A program made the position numbers and the translations under genes. A DNA stretch of 64,000 bases from DAOPJM01 sp035399665. GTDB taxonomy: Bacteria; Bacillota; Clostridia; Christensenellales; CAG-138. Where the stretch lies: positions 3,232 to 67,231 of the forward strand of contig DAOPJM010000008.1 of assembly GCA_035399665.1 (NCBI GenBank), given 5' to 3'. The first letter of the stretch is position 1. Each line of letters starts with the position of its first letter. This document shows positions 37,513 to 46,358 of this stretch, in pieces. The notes below the pieces were generated by a model. The model searched no databases and was not told where the DNA came from. It saw only the letters and a list, made by a program, of their open reading frames with translations.

Positions 37513-38448
37513 TTAGATCTTGTTGTCGCTGCCCAACACGGCGGTAATCTTGTGGGCTACCATGTCCTCGATGGCCTGTCTTGCGGGCTTGAGGTACTGG
37601 CGCGGGTCAAAGTGGGACGGATTCTCCGCGAAATACTTGCGGATGGTACCCGTCATGGCAAGCCTCAAATCGCTGTCGATGTTGATCTTGCAGACGGCCA
37701 TTTGCGCGGCCTGCCTCAGCATAGGCTCCGGTACTCCGATTGCGTCAGGCATATTACCGCCATACTGATTGATCATCTGAACGAACTCGGGGATTACGCT
37801 GGACGCGCCGTGCAGCACAATGGGGAAGCCGGGGAGACGCTTTTCGACCTCTTCAAGGATGTCAAAGCGAAGCTGTGGCTTGGTACCCGGCTTGAACTTG
37901 TACGCGCCGTGGCTGGTGCCGATGGCGATTGCAAGGGAATCGACGCCCGTACGGGTCACAAAGTCCTGTACCTGCGCCGGGTCGGTGTACGAGCCTTCGC
38001 CCGCCGCGACCTTGACCTCATCCTCTACGCCCTCAAGCCTGCCAAGCTCGCCCTCGACCACTACGCCGTGATCATGCGCGTACTCGACTACCTGACGGGT
38101 AAGGGTTACATTGTCCTCATAGGAGTGGTGGGAGCCGTCTATCATGACGGAGGAGAATCCGCCGTCTATGCAGCTCTTGCACAGCTCAAAGCTGTCGCCG
38201 TGGTCAAGGTGAACCACTATGGGCAGGTTCGTCTCGATGACCGCCGCCTCGATGAGCTTCATGAGGTAGGTATGGTTAGCGTACTTTCTTGCGCCCGCGG
38301 ACACCTGAAGTATGAGGGGTGAGTTGAGCTTGTGGGCGGCTTGGGTGATGCCCTGTATAATCTCCATATTGTTGACGTTGAACGCGCCTATGGCGTATCC
38401 GCCTTCATATGCTTTCCTGAACATTTCGGTTGAAGTTACGATTGGCAT
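37513..38448 (-). CDS. fba: Class II fructose-bisphosphate aldolase
   Basis: This 311-residue zinc-dependent glycolytic enzyme cleaves fructose 1,6-bisphosphate. Zinc and catalytic ligands are visible in HLDHGDSF (about 82), EGELG (about 133), GTSHGAYKF (about 178) and LHGASS (about 211). The ATG at 38448 follows AAAGGAA. Single gene with its own promoter and terminator. Confidence 0.96.
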   Translation of the reverse strand: MPIVTSTEMFRKAYEGGYAIGAFNVNNMEIIQGITQAAHKLNSPLILQVSAGARKYANHTYLMKLIEAAVIETNLPIVVHLDHGDSFELCKSCIDGGFSSVMIDGSHHSYEDNVTLTRQVVEYAHDHGVVVEGELGRLEGVEDEVKVAAGEGSYTDPAQVQDFVTRTGVDSLAIAIGTSHGAYKFKPGTKPQLRFDILEEVEKRLPGFPIVLHGASSVIPEFVQMINQYGGNMPDAIGVPEPMLRQAAQMAVCKINIDSDLRLAMTGTIRKYFAENPSHFDPRQYLKPARQAIEDMVAHKITAVLGSDNKI

Positions 38449-38482
38449 TTTTTACAGTTCCTTTCGTTTATTTTGCGTTTTC

Positions 38483-38511
38483 ATTATATATCCCTACAAA
38501 TGCAATTGCAA
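38483..38511 (-). promoter_or_regulatory. Promoter of fba sharing its -35 with the divergent promoter
   Basis: On the minus strand: TTGCAA (38511-38506), a 17-base spacer and TATAAT (38488-38483). The -35 is the same six bases used by the opposite promoter. Confidence 0.85.
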
Positions 38512-38534
38512 GAAAAGATTTAGTAATGTATAAT
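38506..38534 (+). promoter_or_regulatory. Promoter of the glycosyltransferase sharing its -35 with fba
   Basis: TTGCAA (38506-38511), a 17-base spacer and TATAAT (38529-38534) with an upstream TG. TTGCAA is its own reverse complement, so it can serve as -35 in both directions. Confidence 0.85.
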
Positions 38535-38560
38535 GGAGCTAACAAAGACGGAGGTATGAA

Positions 38561-39493
38561 ATGCAGAACTCATTGTTATCCCTGATCGTTCCCGTGTACT
38601 TCGAGCAAGAAGTCATGGAGGAGTCCTACGGCAGGATGAAAGCTGCGATGGAATCCACCGGACACCCCTATGAAATCATCTATGTCAACGACGGCAGCCG
38701 AGACGACACCATGAAGATACTGCGCGGCATAGCAAAGCGCGATTCGCAGGTTAAGGTGAAGTCATTCTCCCGCAACTTCGGACATCAGCTTGCCGTAACC
38801 TGCGGCATGGACGCCGCCAAGGGCGACGCCCTCATCATCATCGACGTTGACCTTCAAGACCCGCCTGAGCTTATCCCGGAGATGGTCAGGATGTGGGAAA
38901 CGGGCATAGACATAGTTTACGGCAAGCGCGCCAAGCGCGAGGGCGAAACCTTCTTCAAGAAGTTCACAGCAGCGTGCTACTACCGCCTGCTCTCGTCCAT
39001 GAGCGCCTACCCCATTCCCCTTGACACGGGCGATTTTCGGCTTATCGACCGCAAGGTCGCTGACTGCTTTTTGAGGATGCGCGAGCATTCACGCTTCCTT
39101 CGCGGCATGTCGGCCTGGATGGGCTTCGACTCCGCCCCCATAGAGTACGTTAGAAACGAGCGTGCGGCGGGCAAGACCAAGTACACGCTGAAAAAGATGC
39201 TCAAGCTTGCCATGGACGGAATAACGGGATTCTCCTCCAAGCCGCTCACCCTGCCCGTTGGCTTTGGCGTGGGGCTGATGGCGGTGGCGGCGTTAGGGCT
39301 TATAGCGCTTATCGTATTGGCCTGCACTTGCGGGGTTCCCGCGTGGCTGTGGGCGTTGGACGGTCTGCTCCTCATTCAGGGCGTTGGCTTTATGTTCATG
39401 GGCATACAGGGCATGTACCTTGGGAGAATATACGACGAAACGCGGGCGCGTCCCCTGTATATCGTGGCGGAGAGCCTCAACTGCGATAAGTAA
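38561..39493 (+). CDS. Glycosyltransferase family 2, polyprenyl-phosphate type
   Basis: This 310-residue protein has a GT-A domain (about 1-225: LIVPVYFEQEVMEES, VNDGSRDDT, DVDLQDPP) and two C-terminal membrane segments (about 231-290). This is the layout of GtrB/YkcC/dolichol-phosphate mannosyltransferase-like enzymes, which load a sugar onto undecaprenyl phosphate for transfer outside the cell. The sugar donor cannot be read. Good GGAGGT ahead of the ATG. Confidence 0.9.
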   Translation: MQNSLLSLIVPVYFEQEVMEESYGRMKAAMESTGHPYEIIYVNDGSRDDTMKILRGIAKRDSQVKVKSFSRNFGHQLAVTCGMDAAKGDALIIIDVDLQDPPELIPEMVRMWETGIDIVYGKRAKREGETFFKKFTAACYYRLLSSMSAYPIPLDTGDFRLIDRKVADCFLRMREHSRFLRGMSAWMGFDSAPIEYVRNERAAGKTKYTLKKMLKLAMDGITGFSSKPLTLPVGFGVGLMAVAALGLIALIVLACTCGVPAWLWALDGLLLIQGVGFMFMGIQGMYLGRIYDETRARPLYIVAESLNCDK

Positions 39494-39551
39494 GCTTAAG
39501 CTGCGGAGCTATAAAACAGAATATGCCCAAGAGTGGGCTGATATGATAAAC

Positions 39552-39576
39552 ACCCGCGTTCGCACCGCGGGTTTTT
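39552..39576 (+). terminator. Terminator of the glycosyltransferase gene
   Basis: ACCCGCG pairs perfectly with CGCGGGT around a 7-base loop and is followed by TTTTT. Confidence 0.9.
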
Positions 39577-39691
39577 GTGTTTCATGGCGTCGAGGGCTTG
39601 CAGGCGTGCAGCCCATGGTGCGCATTTTCGGCGCTCGCGGCGGGATACGCTTATCCCACGGGGGAGCGGGGGTATAGCCGCAAGCTTGTTT

Positions 39692-39727
39692 CAAGATCCT
39701 TCGGAGCGGTTGCTCCTCAGGATGACA
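39692..39727. repeat. Repeat right arm with core fragment
   Basis: CAAGATCCTTCGGAGCGGTTGCTCCTCAGGATGACA. It is preceded by GGATACGCTTATCCCACGGGGGAGCG from the core and followed by a decayed second arm end (TATCAGGATGACGGTGGGGG, 39748-39768). Linker sequence runs to the next arm. Confidence 0.8.
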
Positions 39728-39814
39728 GTGGGGGCTTGTTGGCGGAGCTTATCAGGATGACGGTGGGGGTGTAACTGCGAATACCAAGTAAGCTTGAGAG
39801 CGGTAGAAATTACT

Positions 39815-39885
39815 TGTCATCCTGAGCTATCGCGCAGGATCTTGAGGAAAACATGAAAGTCAAGGGGCGCTCGCGGCATGAACCA
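39815..39885. repeat. Repeat left arm with partial core
   Basis: TGTCATCCTGAGCTATCGCGCAGGATCTTG, then AAAGTCAAGGGGCGCTCGCGG. No right arm follows before the dnaB terminator. Confidence 0.8.
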
Positions 39886-39905
39886 CCGCTGAGTTACTCT
39901 TTACA

Positions 39906-39936
39906 CAAAAATGCCGCGTCCCAAAGAGGACGCGGT
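39906..39936 (-). terminator. Terminator of the yybS-gdpP-rplI-dnaB operon
   Basis: On the minus strand CCGCGTCC pairs with GGACGCGG around a short loop and is followed by CATTTTTG, 27 bases after the dnaB stop. Confidence 0.85.
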
Positions 39937-39962
39937 CTTTAGTAAACGCTGCTGTTGCCGTG

Positions 39963-41306
39963 TTAATTCTCAATCAACGGGTTGACGAATCTTGTATACT
40001 CACCCTGCCACGCAAGCTTGACCGTACCCGTAGGCCCGTGCCTATGCTTTGCCACGATAACCTCGCTTGTGTTGTCCTTGGTGGCGTCGTACACCTGCTG
40101 CCTATACAGCAGGATAACGATATCGGCATCCTGCTCAATTGAACCGCTCTCACGAAGGTCGGCAATCATGGGCCTATGGTCGTTGGTTGCTCTCTGCTCC
40201 GGACCTCGGTTGAGCTGTGCCAAGAGCATAACGGGCACGCCCAACTCCCTTGCCATGAGCTTCAGCGCCCTTGTCATATCGGAAACCTCCTGCTGGCGGT
40301 TGTCGTTCTTCCTTGCCTCTACCCCCGTACCCTGCATCAGCTGCATATAGTCGATAATCACAAGGTCAAGTCCCCTTTGCGCCTTAAGCCTGCGGCACTT
40401 AGAACGGCATTGAGCCACGGTAAGCCCGCTGCTGTCGTCAATATAAAGCTTGCTGTCCGACAGCGGCCCCGCCTTGGATTGCAGAGCCTCCATATCGTCC
40501 TCGCTTATGCGGCCCTCGCGCATCTTCTGCGCGTCAACCGCAGCTTCGGTGCAAAGCGCCCTTATCATGAGCTGCTGCTTATTCATCTCAAGGCTGAAGT
40601 AGACCACCGAGCGATTGTCCCTCACCGCGGCATACTGCGCTATGTTGAGCGCGAACGCGGATTTGCCCATCGCGGGACGCGCCGCGACTATGATAAGATC
40701 GCTCGGCTGTAGGCCGTGCGTGAGCCTGTCAAGCTCGACAAAGCCCGTTGCGACGCCCGTAAGCTTGCCCGCGTTGGCCACAATTTCGCCTATCTCAATC
40801 ATGGTATCGGGTATGATCTCGCTCGCGGGGGTGAGGCTGTCCGTTCCCTTGCGCATCGAAATATCGTATATGCGCCTTTCGGCGGCGTCAAGCGAAACGT
40901 CTACATCCCTGTCGTCGTCCCGCCCGTCGCGCATGGTCTCGCTGCCCGCCTTTATAAGGGCGCGCTGAACACTCTTGTCCTCGACTATTCCCGCGTAATA
41001 CTGAGCGTTGGCCGCGGTCGGCACGAACTGCATCAGTTCCGAAAGGTACACTGCCCCGCCCACCCGCTCGATAAGCCCGCGCTTTTCCAGCATGGCGTGC
41101 AAAGTCACAAGGTCGACAGCGCCGCCCTGATCGCGTATATCCCGTATTGCCGTAAATATGCATTCGTGCGCGGCGACATAGAAGTCCTGCGGTCGCAGAA
41201 TTTCAAGCATCTGCTCCAAAGCGTCGGAGTCTATAAGCATCGCGCCCAAAACCGAGCGCTCGGCTTCCACGCTGTGCGGCATTGCGTCCGAAAGTAGCGC
41301 TTCCAT
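39963..41306 (-). CDS. dnaB: Replicative DNA helicase DnaB
   Basis: This 447-residue hexameric 5'-3' helicase (DnaC of Bacillus) has an N-terminal helical domain (about 10-110) and a RecA-like motor domain. The motor has Walker A AARPAMGKSAFALN (about 208), Walker B LVIIDYMQL (about 310) and the DnaB motif GSIEQDADIVILLYR. It lies 4 bases after rplI, last in the operon. Confidence 0.97.
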   Translation of the reverse strand: MEALLSDAMPHSVEAERSVLGAMLIDSDALEQMLEILRPQDFYVAAHECIFTAIRDIRDQGGAVDLVTLHAMLEKRGLIERVGGAVYLSELMQFVPTAANAQYYAGIVEDKSVQRALIKAGSETMRDGRDDDRDVDVSLDAAERRIYDISMRKGTDSLTPASEIIPDTMIEIGEIVANAGKLTGVATGFVELDRLTHGLQPSDLIIVAARPAMGKSAFALNIAQYAAVRDNRSVVYFSLEMNKQQLMIRALCTEAAVDAQKMREGRISEDDMEALQSKAGPLSDSKLYIDDSSGLTVAQCRSKCRRLKAQRGLDLVIIDYMQLMQGTGVEARKNDNRQQEVSDMTRALKLMARELGVPVMLLAQLNRGPEQRATNDHRPMIADLRESGSIEQDADIVILLYRQQVYDATKDNTSEVIVAKHRHGPTGTVKLAWQGEYTRFVNPLIEN

Positions 41307-41310
41307 TAAG

Positions 41311-41751
41311 CTATTCCTTGACCGTTACCGTAATGACGGCGTTTGCTCCCTCGAACAGAGCAATCTTTGCGGGGTACTTGCCCACCTGCTTGATAGCGGT
41401 GACGACAATCTTCCTTCGGTCGATCTCAACGCCAAGCTGCTCCTGTATTGCCGCCGCGACCTCCTTGTTGGTAACCGCGCCGAACAGCGTCCCATTCGCG
41501 CCTACCTTGGCCGAAATGGTGACGTTCGCTCCGTCAAGCTTCTTGACGTTCTCACGCGCCTGTACGCCCGCCTGAAACTTGCGGTGCTGAGCCGCGCTCT
41601 TTTGAATGTTCATCGCGTTAACCGCCGAGGCGTCGGCGGGGGAAGCAAGCTTGCGGGGGAACAGGAAGTTCCTCGCATAGCCGTCCGCAACGTTGATGAT
41701 GTCGCCCTTCTTGCCGGTTCCCTTTACATCGGCTTCCAATAAAACCTGCAT
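41311..41751 (-). CDS. rplI: 50S ribosomal protein L9
   Basis: This 146-residue protein has an N-terminal RNA-binding domain (MQVLLEADVKGTGKKGDIINVADGYARNFLFPRKLA), a connecting helix and a C-terminal domain. It lies between gdpP and dnaB, the usual Bacillota order. Good AAAGGAGAG. Confidence 0.97.
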   Translation of the reverse strand: MQVLLEADVKGTGKKGDIINVADGYARNFLFPRKLASPADASAVNAMNIQKSAAQHRKFQAGVQARENVKKLDGANVTISAKVGANGTLFGAVTNKEVAAAIQEQLGVEIDRRKIVVTAIKQVGKYPAKIALFEGANAVITVTVKE

Positions 41752-41755
41752 ATTG

Positions 41756-43708
41756 TTACTCTCCTTTCGAAGTCGTCATGTTCTCCGCCTCATAGGCGGC
41801 GATACTCTCCGTCAAGACCTCCTTGGCCTGTTCTACGCTCATGGACTTGAGCTGCGCGCCCGCGACGGTCAGATGTCCGCCGCCGCCAAGCTTCTCCAAG
41901 ATGAGCTGCACGTTCACCTTGCCGTAGCTCCTGCCCGAAATGAACACGTTGTCCCCGTCCTCGCCCAACACGAAGGCGGCTATGACCCCGCGTATGCCCA
42001 ACAGCTCGTCCGCCGAGCGCGCCGCGATGAGCTTGTTGTTCTCGGTCTTTACCTCGCATATGGAAATAGCTATCCCGCTGTCGCGTATCTTCGCGCCCTC
42101 AACGGTTTTGGCACAGTTGACATAGGTGTCAAAATCGTTCTGGAACATCAGCTTGACCGTCAACAGATCCGCTCCGTTGCGCCTTAAGTAGCCCGCCGCG
42201 TCGAAGGTTCTTGATCCCACATTGAAAGCGAACTGCTTTGTGTCCACGGTTATGCCCGCCAAGAGGCAGCTTGCCACAAAGCTTGTGGGCTTTAGGTTGT
42301 CATCAAAATACTGTATCGTCTCCGTGACCATCTCACAGGCGGAGGAAGCCCGCGATTCAAGATAGTGCAGGGTGGCGTTGTCGATATAGTCCGCGCTCCT
42401 GCGGTGATGATCTATCAAGACTATCTTGGGTGAAAGTTCCAACAGCTTCGGTGCGGACACTATGGACGGTCTTTGCGTGTCCACTATGACAAGCACGGAG
42501 TTGGGGCGCATCATGGTTCGCGCCTGGTCCTCGCTTATCACCATATGCGACATACTCTGATCCGCCTTGAGCTTCTTGAAGGCGTTGTCAATGGTGGGGT
42601 TGCTCCCGTGCATCACCATGAACGGTCTGTGGTTGATGAACTGGACGCAGGTGACTATGCCGAGCATCGCGCCAAAGGAGTCCATGTCCTCGTCACGATG
42701 CCCCATTATGAATACGTCGCCGCTGTTCTCAAGGAGCTGCCTTAACGCTTTCGAGAAAAGACGGGTCTTGACGCGGGACTGACGCGTGTTCTGCTGATAC
42801 TTGCCGCCGATGAAGCGGTAGTCCGAGCCGTCCCTGATGACCACCTGATCGCCGCCGCGCCCCAGCGCAAGCTCCATGGCGAGCCTGCCGCTCTCCTCGG
42901 ACTGCGCGATCCTTGGGGCAATGCCGACGGCAACCGACAGCGACACCTTCGCGCTTGTGCCCGTGTCTATCGCGAAAGCCTTCTCCATCAGCGGGAATTT
43001 CTCCTCCTCAAGCTTTACTACGCTCTGCGCCTCAAAAACGCAGAGGAAGCGGCCGCTCTCGTACCTGCAATATATGCCGTTGTACTGGCGGGTCATCTCC
43101 GAAACGAGCTTCTCAACCTCCGCAAGTACGCTTGAACGGTGGAACTGCAAATCGCTTGCAAGCTCCTCGTAGTTATCGACGTATATGCGCATGACATAGG
43201 GCATCTGTTCGGTGTACAGCCGCTGGTAGTGCGCCGCCTCGGTTCGGCTCGTCCAATACTGGAAGAACAAAGCCTTCGCGTTGTCTCTGCGCTCCACGCT
43301 TAGGGTCGTGACCTCGAAGCTGTCGCTGCCGTAGACTGTCTGTATCACCGTTTGCGGCTTGTCGGGCTTGTAGCTTGGAAGTATCGCCGTGATATCGCGG
43401 CCTGTGTAAAGCTCCTTGAAGGAGCTGTTGCTCCAAACTATACGCCCCTTTGCGTCACAGAGCAGGGTGGGAATGGCTATATTCTCGACTATCTTGGAGG
43501 CGGCGACACGGTTGTCGCCGAATATGGAGTCCATTTCGGTTTGCTGCGCTTTGGCTATGGAATTGAGCCACAGCAGCGCCACGCCCATGGTGATGAGCAG
43601 CACGCCGAAAGCGATTATGCCCGCCAAGTGGTAGAAGTAGGTCAGCACCCCGCAGCCCAAGGCCTGCAGAACCCCTATGAAGATTAACAAGCCGTAGTAT
43701 TTCTTCAT
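41756..43708 (-). CDS. gdpP: Cyclic-di-AMP phosphodiesterase GdpP
   Basis: This 650-residue enzyme hydrolyses c-di-AMP. Domain order is two N-terminal membrane segments (about 5-50), a degenerate PAS (about 70-130), a degenerate GGDEF (about 165-300, lacking a true GGDEF), then DHH (MGHRDEDMDSFGA near 342; DTQRPS; LIDHHRRSADYID) and DHHA1 (GGGGHLTVAGAQL near 610). The start is the ATG at 43708, one base after the yybS stop. It opposes CdaA at 33.4 kb. Confidence 0.94.
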   Translation of the reverse strand: MKKYYGLLIFIGVLQALGCGVLTYFYHLAGIIAFGVLLITMGVALLWLNSIAKAQQTEMDSIFGDNRVAASKIVENIAIPTLLCDAKGRIVWSNSSFKELYTGRDITAILPSYKPDKPQTVIQTVYGSDSFEVTTLSVERRDNAKALFFQYWTSRTEAAHYQRLYTEQMPYVMRIYVDNYEELASDLQFHRSSVLAEVEKLVSEMTRQYNGIYCRYESGRFLCVFEAQSVVKLEEEKFPLMEKAFAIDTGTSAKVSLSVAVGIAPRIAQSEESGRLAMELALGRGGDQVVIRDGSDYRFIGGKYQQNTRQSRVKTRLFSKALRQLLENSGDVFIMGHRDEDMDSFGAMLGIVTCVQFINHRPFMVMHGSNPTIDNAFKKLKADQSMSHMVISEDQARTMMRPNSVLVIVDTQRPSIVSAPKLLELSPKIVLIDHHRRSADYIDNATLHYLESRASSACEMVTETIQYFDDNLKPTSFVASCLLAGITVDTKQFAFNVGSRTFDAAGYLRRNGADLLTVKLMFQNDFDTYVNCAKTVEGAKIRDSGIAISICEVKTENNKLIAARSADELLGIRGVIAAFVLGEDGDNVFISGRSYGKVNVQLILEKLGGGGHLTVAGAQLKSMSVEQAKEVLTESIAAYEAENMTTSKGE

Positions 43709-43709
43709 G

Positions 43710-44702
43710 CTATTTGTCCTCATTATCGGGAGGTTTTTGCTTCTGCTGTCTGTCCCTTGCGGCGGCGAAGCTGCCCATGAACGCAAGTACATACAGGCTC
43801 CAAGGCGCGAAAAGCACGGAGGCCACGCACATTAACGGGAACAGAAAACGCCGACCTCGGCGGGTAACTCCGTAGAAGTAGCCCAAGCCCACCCCGCAGG
43901 AGGGCAGAAGCCACAGCATAGTGACTATCAGGAAAAGCATCAGCCCCATGTCCGTACCCGTGAGCATCAGCACAAGCCCCGCGACCATGAGCGCGAGTGA
44001 AACACCGCTGAAATAGCTCGGCATACGCCACATGGCGAAGGGCGGCAGGGGACGCAGGGGCAGACAGGCCGTGCGGTTCAGCAGGTGCAAAAGCAGGCAG
44101 TTGATAAAGCAGGCGATAAGGCTCAGACAAAATACGGTTGGAACGGTGATGTCCGGCACGGCGTCCAGCAGGGTGTTGGTATAGTCCACAAGCGCTTGGC
44201 GTCCCTCTGCTCCGCCCACTCCCAAGGAGTCATAGGCCGCAAGCGACCTTTCGGAAACGCCCGCGATGTATTCCTTGACAGGGGCGTAGATGTCCGTGTT
44301 CTCGCGCATACCCGGCAGGCAGAGAATGAGGAACATACCCAACGCCATGAGTACTGAGGACGCGATTATGGATTCCGAGTTGGAGAAGCCAAAGCGTATC
44401 AAAAGCGAGTACGCCACGCCCGCGCCCGAAACCAAGAGCGTCAAAGCAAAGGCGTTCAGCAGATCCCCGCCCATGAGATAGCCCGCGAGGAAGGTAAAGG
44501 CCGCGAGCGCTCCCAAGACCCAGGTTCGACCCTTGGGCGAGGCCAGGACGTAGAAGGCGGGCGTGATGATAAGTGCTATGGGCGCGAACAGGGAGATGGC
44601 GGTGGAAACAAAGGCCAAAAGCAGCCAAAGCCATGATAGGCGGCCCCTTGCGGTCACAGTGGTTTCATTTCGTCTTTTTTGTTCCCTGTTATAGATATTC
44701 AT
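43710..44702 (-). CDS. yybS: YybS-like DUF2232 membrane protein
   Basis: This 330-residue integral membrane protein has about 8 hydrophobic segments and belongs to DUF2232, which precedes gdpP in many Bacillota. The fold resembles substrate-binding parts of ECF-type transporters, but function is unknown. It has no ribosome site at the ATG at 44702, and the promoter puts the transcript start only a few bases upstream. The message may therefore be leaderless, or a later start may be used. Confidence 0.85.
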   Translation of the reverse strand: MNIYNREQKRRNETTVTARGRLSWLWLLLAFVSTAISLFAPIALIITPAFYVLASPKGRTWVLGALAAFTFLAGYLMGGDLLNAFALTLLVSGAGVAYSLLIRFGFSNSESIIASSVLMALGMFLILCLPGMRENTDIYAPVKEYIAGVSERSLAAYDSLGVGGAEGRQALVDYTNTLLDAVPDITVPTVFCLSLIACFINCLLLHLLNRTACLPLRPLPPFAMWRMPSYFSGVSLALMVAGLVLMLTGTDMGLMLFLIVTMLWLLPSCGVGLGYFYGVTRRGRRFLFPLMCVASVLFAPWSLYVLAFMGSFAAARDRQQKQKPPDNEDK

Positions 44703-44712
44703 AGTACATTAT

Positions 44713-44741
44713 ATTGTACGACAAAATCGCTCTTGCGTCAA
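44713..44741 (-). promoter_or_regulatory. Promoter of the yybS operon
   Basis: On the minus strand: TTGACG (44741-44736), a 17-base spacer and TACAAT (44718-44713). The -10 ends 10 bases before the yybS ATG. A second TATAAT-like box overlaps further downstream, but at a 22-base spacing. Confidence 0.7.
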
Positions 44742-44840
44742 CAAAAGTTTAGCAGCAGTTTATGGAGAGTGGATAACAATGCGGAAAAGGAAGTTATGCC
44801 GCTCGAAAAGCCTATTTGGTATTGGCAGTTGTACCCCCGC

Positions 44841-44988
44841 TGTCATCCTGAGGAACGAAGTGACGAAGGATCTTGAGAGAAGCTTACGGGGATAGGGGCG
44901 CTCCCCCGTGGGATAAGCGCGTCCCGCCGTGAGCGCCTTTTGCCTTTTGAGCTTTCGGCAAGATCCTTCGACTTCGCTCAGGATGACA
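44841..44988. repeat. Complete inverted-arm repeat element
   Basis: TGTCATCCTGAGGAACGAAGTGACGAAGGATCTTG ... CAAGATCCTTCGACTTCGCTCAGGATGACA. The core contains GGGGCGCTCCCCCGTGGGATAAGCGCGTCCCGCCGTGAGCGCC. The arms extend outward as CCCCCGC and CGGGGG. Confidence 0.9.
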
Positions 44989-45041
44989 CGGGGGTGATAG
45001 CCACTCTCAAACCTGTTCGGTATTCGCAATTATGCCCCCGC

Positions 45042-45189
45042 TGTCATCCTGAGGAACGGTGTGACGAAGGATCTTGAAGCAGACTTGCGGGGATAGATGC
45101 GCTCCCCCGTGGGATAAGCGCGTCCCGCCGTGAGCGCCTTTTGACTTTTAAGTTTTCGGCAAGATCCTTCGCGATAGCTCAGGATGACA
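45042..45189. repeat. Complete inverted-arm repeat element, tandem partner
   Basis: Same length (148 bp) and nearly the same core as the element at 44841-44988, from which it is separated by a 53-base linker. The pair looks like a tandem duplication of element plus linker. Confidence 0.9.
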
Positions 45190-45259
45190 GCGTGGGTGAG
45201 TGGGGCGGCGTCCCACCGCTCCCCATTGCGGTGCATCGCGGTATCCCTTCGCCATTCAC

Positions 45260-46348
45260 CTACACGCTTGTTCTGGGCTTCATGGTTTCCAGTATCAGCA
45301 GCTTCAGTATATGTGTCATAACATCGCGGCTTTCCTTGTCCAGCCCGCGCATATTGTTCAGCATGGTGATGGAGCTTTTCAGCCCGCCCGCCGTGAGCTG
45401 AGTTAATGTTTTTGCGCCGGTCGATTGCAGCAGGCTGAACAGCGTTTCCGTAAACTGCCTGCGCTGCTGCGGTTCAACGCTTGTGACCCATTCGTGCAGG
45501 GCGACGTCGCGCTTTTTGGCCTCGAGCGACAGCTCCGAGAGCCTGCCAAAGTCGTTCGCCGTGACCTCCCAGCTGAAGCCGTCGTGCTGAAACGCGCCGA
45601 CGTTCTTGCTTCTGACAACCGCGTAATCCTCGTCATGCTCCAACAGAAGCCCGACTATCGAGCCTTGCGGCAGGAAGGTGTGAAGTCTCTCCCTGATCCT
45701 GGCGTAGTTCTCCATCAGCGTTTCGCTCTTTTCAAAGCCCGGGCCATCGAAATTGCATACCGCTAATATCTGATTCTGCACGACCTCGGAGGCGTTCACG
45801 CTCGCGAAGGCCGCAAGGTTGCCGCCCTTGGAGTGACCCATGACGCGCAGCTTCTCCGGGAATGAGAACGCGGCCTCTTGAAGATAGTCCACCGCCTCCA
45901 CCTGCGCGGGGACGGCCTCAAGATAGCTCATTTCGAAGTTTTCCTTCCACCCGATAATGGTGTCGTCGGTGCCGCGGTAGACGACAGCCCGCGTGCCGTC
46001 GCCCAAGCGGGCGCAGAGAGCCGAAAACTGCATATCGTCGTTGACAATGTTGACGTAGCGGCCAAGCAATATCTTGCCGAAGCGCTCCGTTTTGGCCATG
46101 TCGCGGAACAGTCCGACTATCGTACTTGGGACGAGCAAGCCAAGACTGGTTTTTTCCGCGCCCTCATTGGAAAAGAACCGCTCTGCGGCCTCGCACACGG
46201 TTATCGCGTCATAATCGTTCTCATCGACTATGCCCGAAAAGTCCATGTACGAAAGCTCCGCCATGATAAGGCTGTCCACCACGCAAAAAGGGGCGGCAGT
46301 GAAGGACAGGTCGCCTCGCCAGCGGAGATAATCCATGATGTTGTCCAT
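45260..46348 (-). CDS. DUF2974 (Mbeg1-like) alpha/beta hydrolase
   Basis: This 362-residue protein matches DUF2974, related to lipase-3-like hydrolases. It has VVYRGTDDTIIGWKENFEMSY and the nucleophile elbow GHSKGGNLA (about 163-171), with Asp and His candidates in FDGPGF and the C-terminal half. No signal peptide. It is last in the operon with MGMT, the acetyltransferase and the phosphoesterase. The true substrate is unknown. Confidence 0.85.
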   Translation of the reverse strand: MDNIMDYLRWRGDLSFTAAPFCVVDSLIMAELSYMDFSGIVDENDYDAITVCEAAERFFSNEGAEKTSLGLLVPSTIVGLFRDMAKTERFGKILLGRYVNIVNDDMQFSALCARLGDGTRAVVYRGTDDTIIGWKENFEMSYLEAVPAQVEAVDYLQEAAFSFPEKLRVMGHSKGGNLAAFASVNASEVVQNQILAVCNFDGPGFEKSETLMENYARIRERLHTFLPQGSIVGLLLEHDEDYAVVRSKNVGAFQHDGFSWEVTANDFGRLSELSLEAKKRDVALHEWVTSVEPQQRRQFTETLFSLLQSTGAKTLTQLTAGGLKSSITMLNNMRGLDKESRDVMTHILKLLILETMKPRTSV

Positions 46349-46358
46349 ATCGAACTCC

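Noticed and set aside
44841..45189. Direct repeats as a possible CRISPR array
   Set aside because: The units are about 150 bp with internal inverted arms, they are only two in tandem, and no cas gene is present.
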